NCBI GenBank assembly: GCA_947591175.1
Contig: CANQDB010000096.1
Span: 1-5,197, forward strand
Direction of reading: 5' to 3'
From: an uncultured Bacilli bacterium
GTDB taxonomy: Bacteria; Bacillota_I; Bacilli_A; RF39; UBA660
DNA length: 5,197 nt
Numbering within the stretch: position 1 is the first letter of the stretch; each line of letters starts with the position of its first letter. Below are positions 5,175-5,197 of the stretch, one piece after another. The notes under the pieces were generated by a model. The model was given only the letters and a program-made list of their open reading frames with translations, had not been told where the DNA came from and did not search any database. A program made the position numbers and the translations under genes.

Positions 5175-5197
5175 AAAAGAGAACCCCAAATTACTCT
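5173..5197 (-). terminator. Possible 3' part of an upstream terminator, cut by the window edge
   Basis: The minus strand reads GGGGTTCTC followed by six T (5178-5173), as in the right arm and T-run of an intrinsic terminator. The matching left arm would lie outside the window. Only a 4-bp AGAG/CTCT pairing is visible inside. Confidence 0.3.

Noticed and set aside
1..5197. Mobile element, tRNA, rRNA or riboswitch
   Set aside because: I found no transposase or integrase, no terminal inverted repeats and no cloverleaf, and all the leaders are too short (about 18-24 nt) for a riboswitch.

Overview
The window is AT-rich and holds four protein-coding genes, all on the minus strand, tightly packed with short leaders. 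Three of the four genes end in a compact intrinsic terminator. It looks like a low-GC Gram-positive chromosome, most likely an uncultured gut Bacilli lineage of the RF39/Erysipelotrichales/Mollicutes-like kind. This lineage is an inference from gene content: DUF285 (BspA-type) repeats, TasA-like ectodomains, consensus sigma-A promoters and strong Shine-Dalgarno sequences. Trp is encoded by TGG and one gene ends in TGA, so the standard bacterial code (11) fits and a Mycoplasma code does not.

In order of transcription (right to left): (1) 5043-5197 is a regulatory region with the likely 3' arm of an upstream terminator, a 25-nt-period imperfect direct repeat, and a promoter whose -35 and -10 boxes are separated by a run of nine G. 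(2) 3153-5042 encodes a 629-residue surface protein: a SipW/TasA-type N-terminal membrane segment, a TasA-like region, a Cys-flanked EF-hand-like loop, then about eight 26-residue DUF285 repeats. (3) 2289-3038 encodes a 249-residue membrane protein with a histone-H1-like Lys-rich cytoplasmic tail, one membrane helix and an ectodomain resembling part of gene 2. (4) 1018-2223 encodes a GHL10-family glycosidase (YngK/DigH type), membrane-anchored and probably acting on peptidoglycan. (5) 78-944 encodes a Fic-domain protein with an intact HPFxxGNGR motif, driven by a textbook consensus promoter.

Three of the four products are predicted to be exported or membrane-anchored, so the locus reads as a cell-surface region with separately transcribed genes. 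The Fic gene is the only cytoplasmic enzyme and has no visible partner. The strongest candidate for something new is the G9 tract inside the promoter spacer of the surface protein. It suggests phase-variable expression by slipped-strand mispairing, and 26-bp exact in-frame repeats inside the same gene could also allow length variation.
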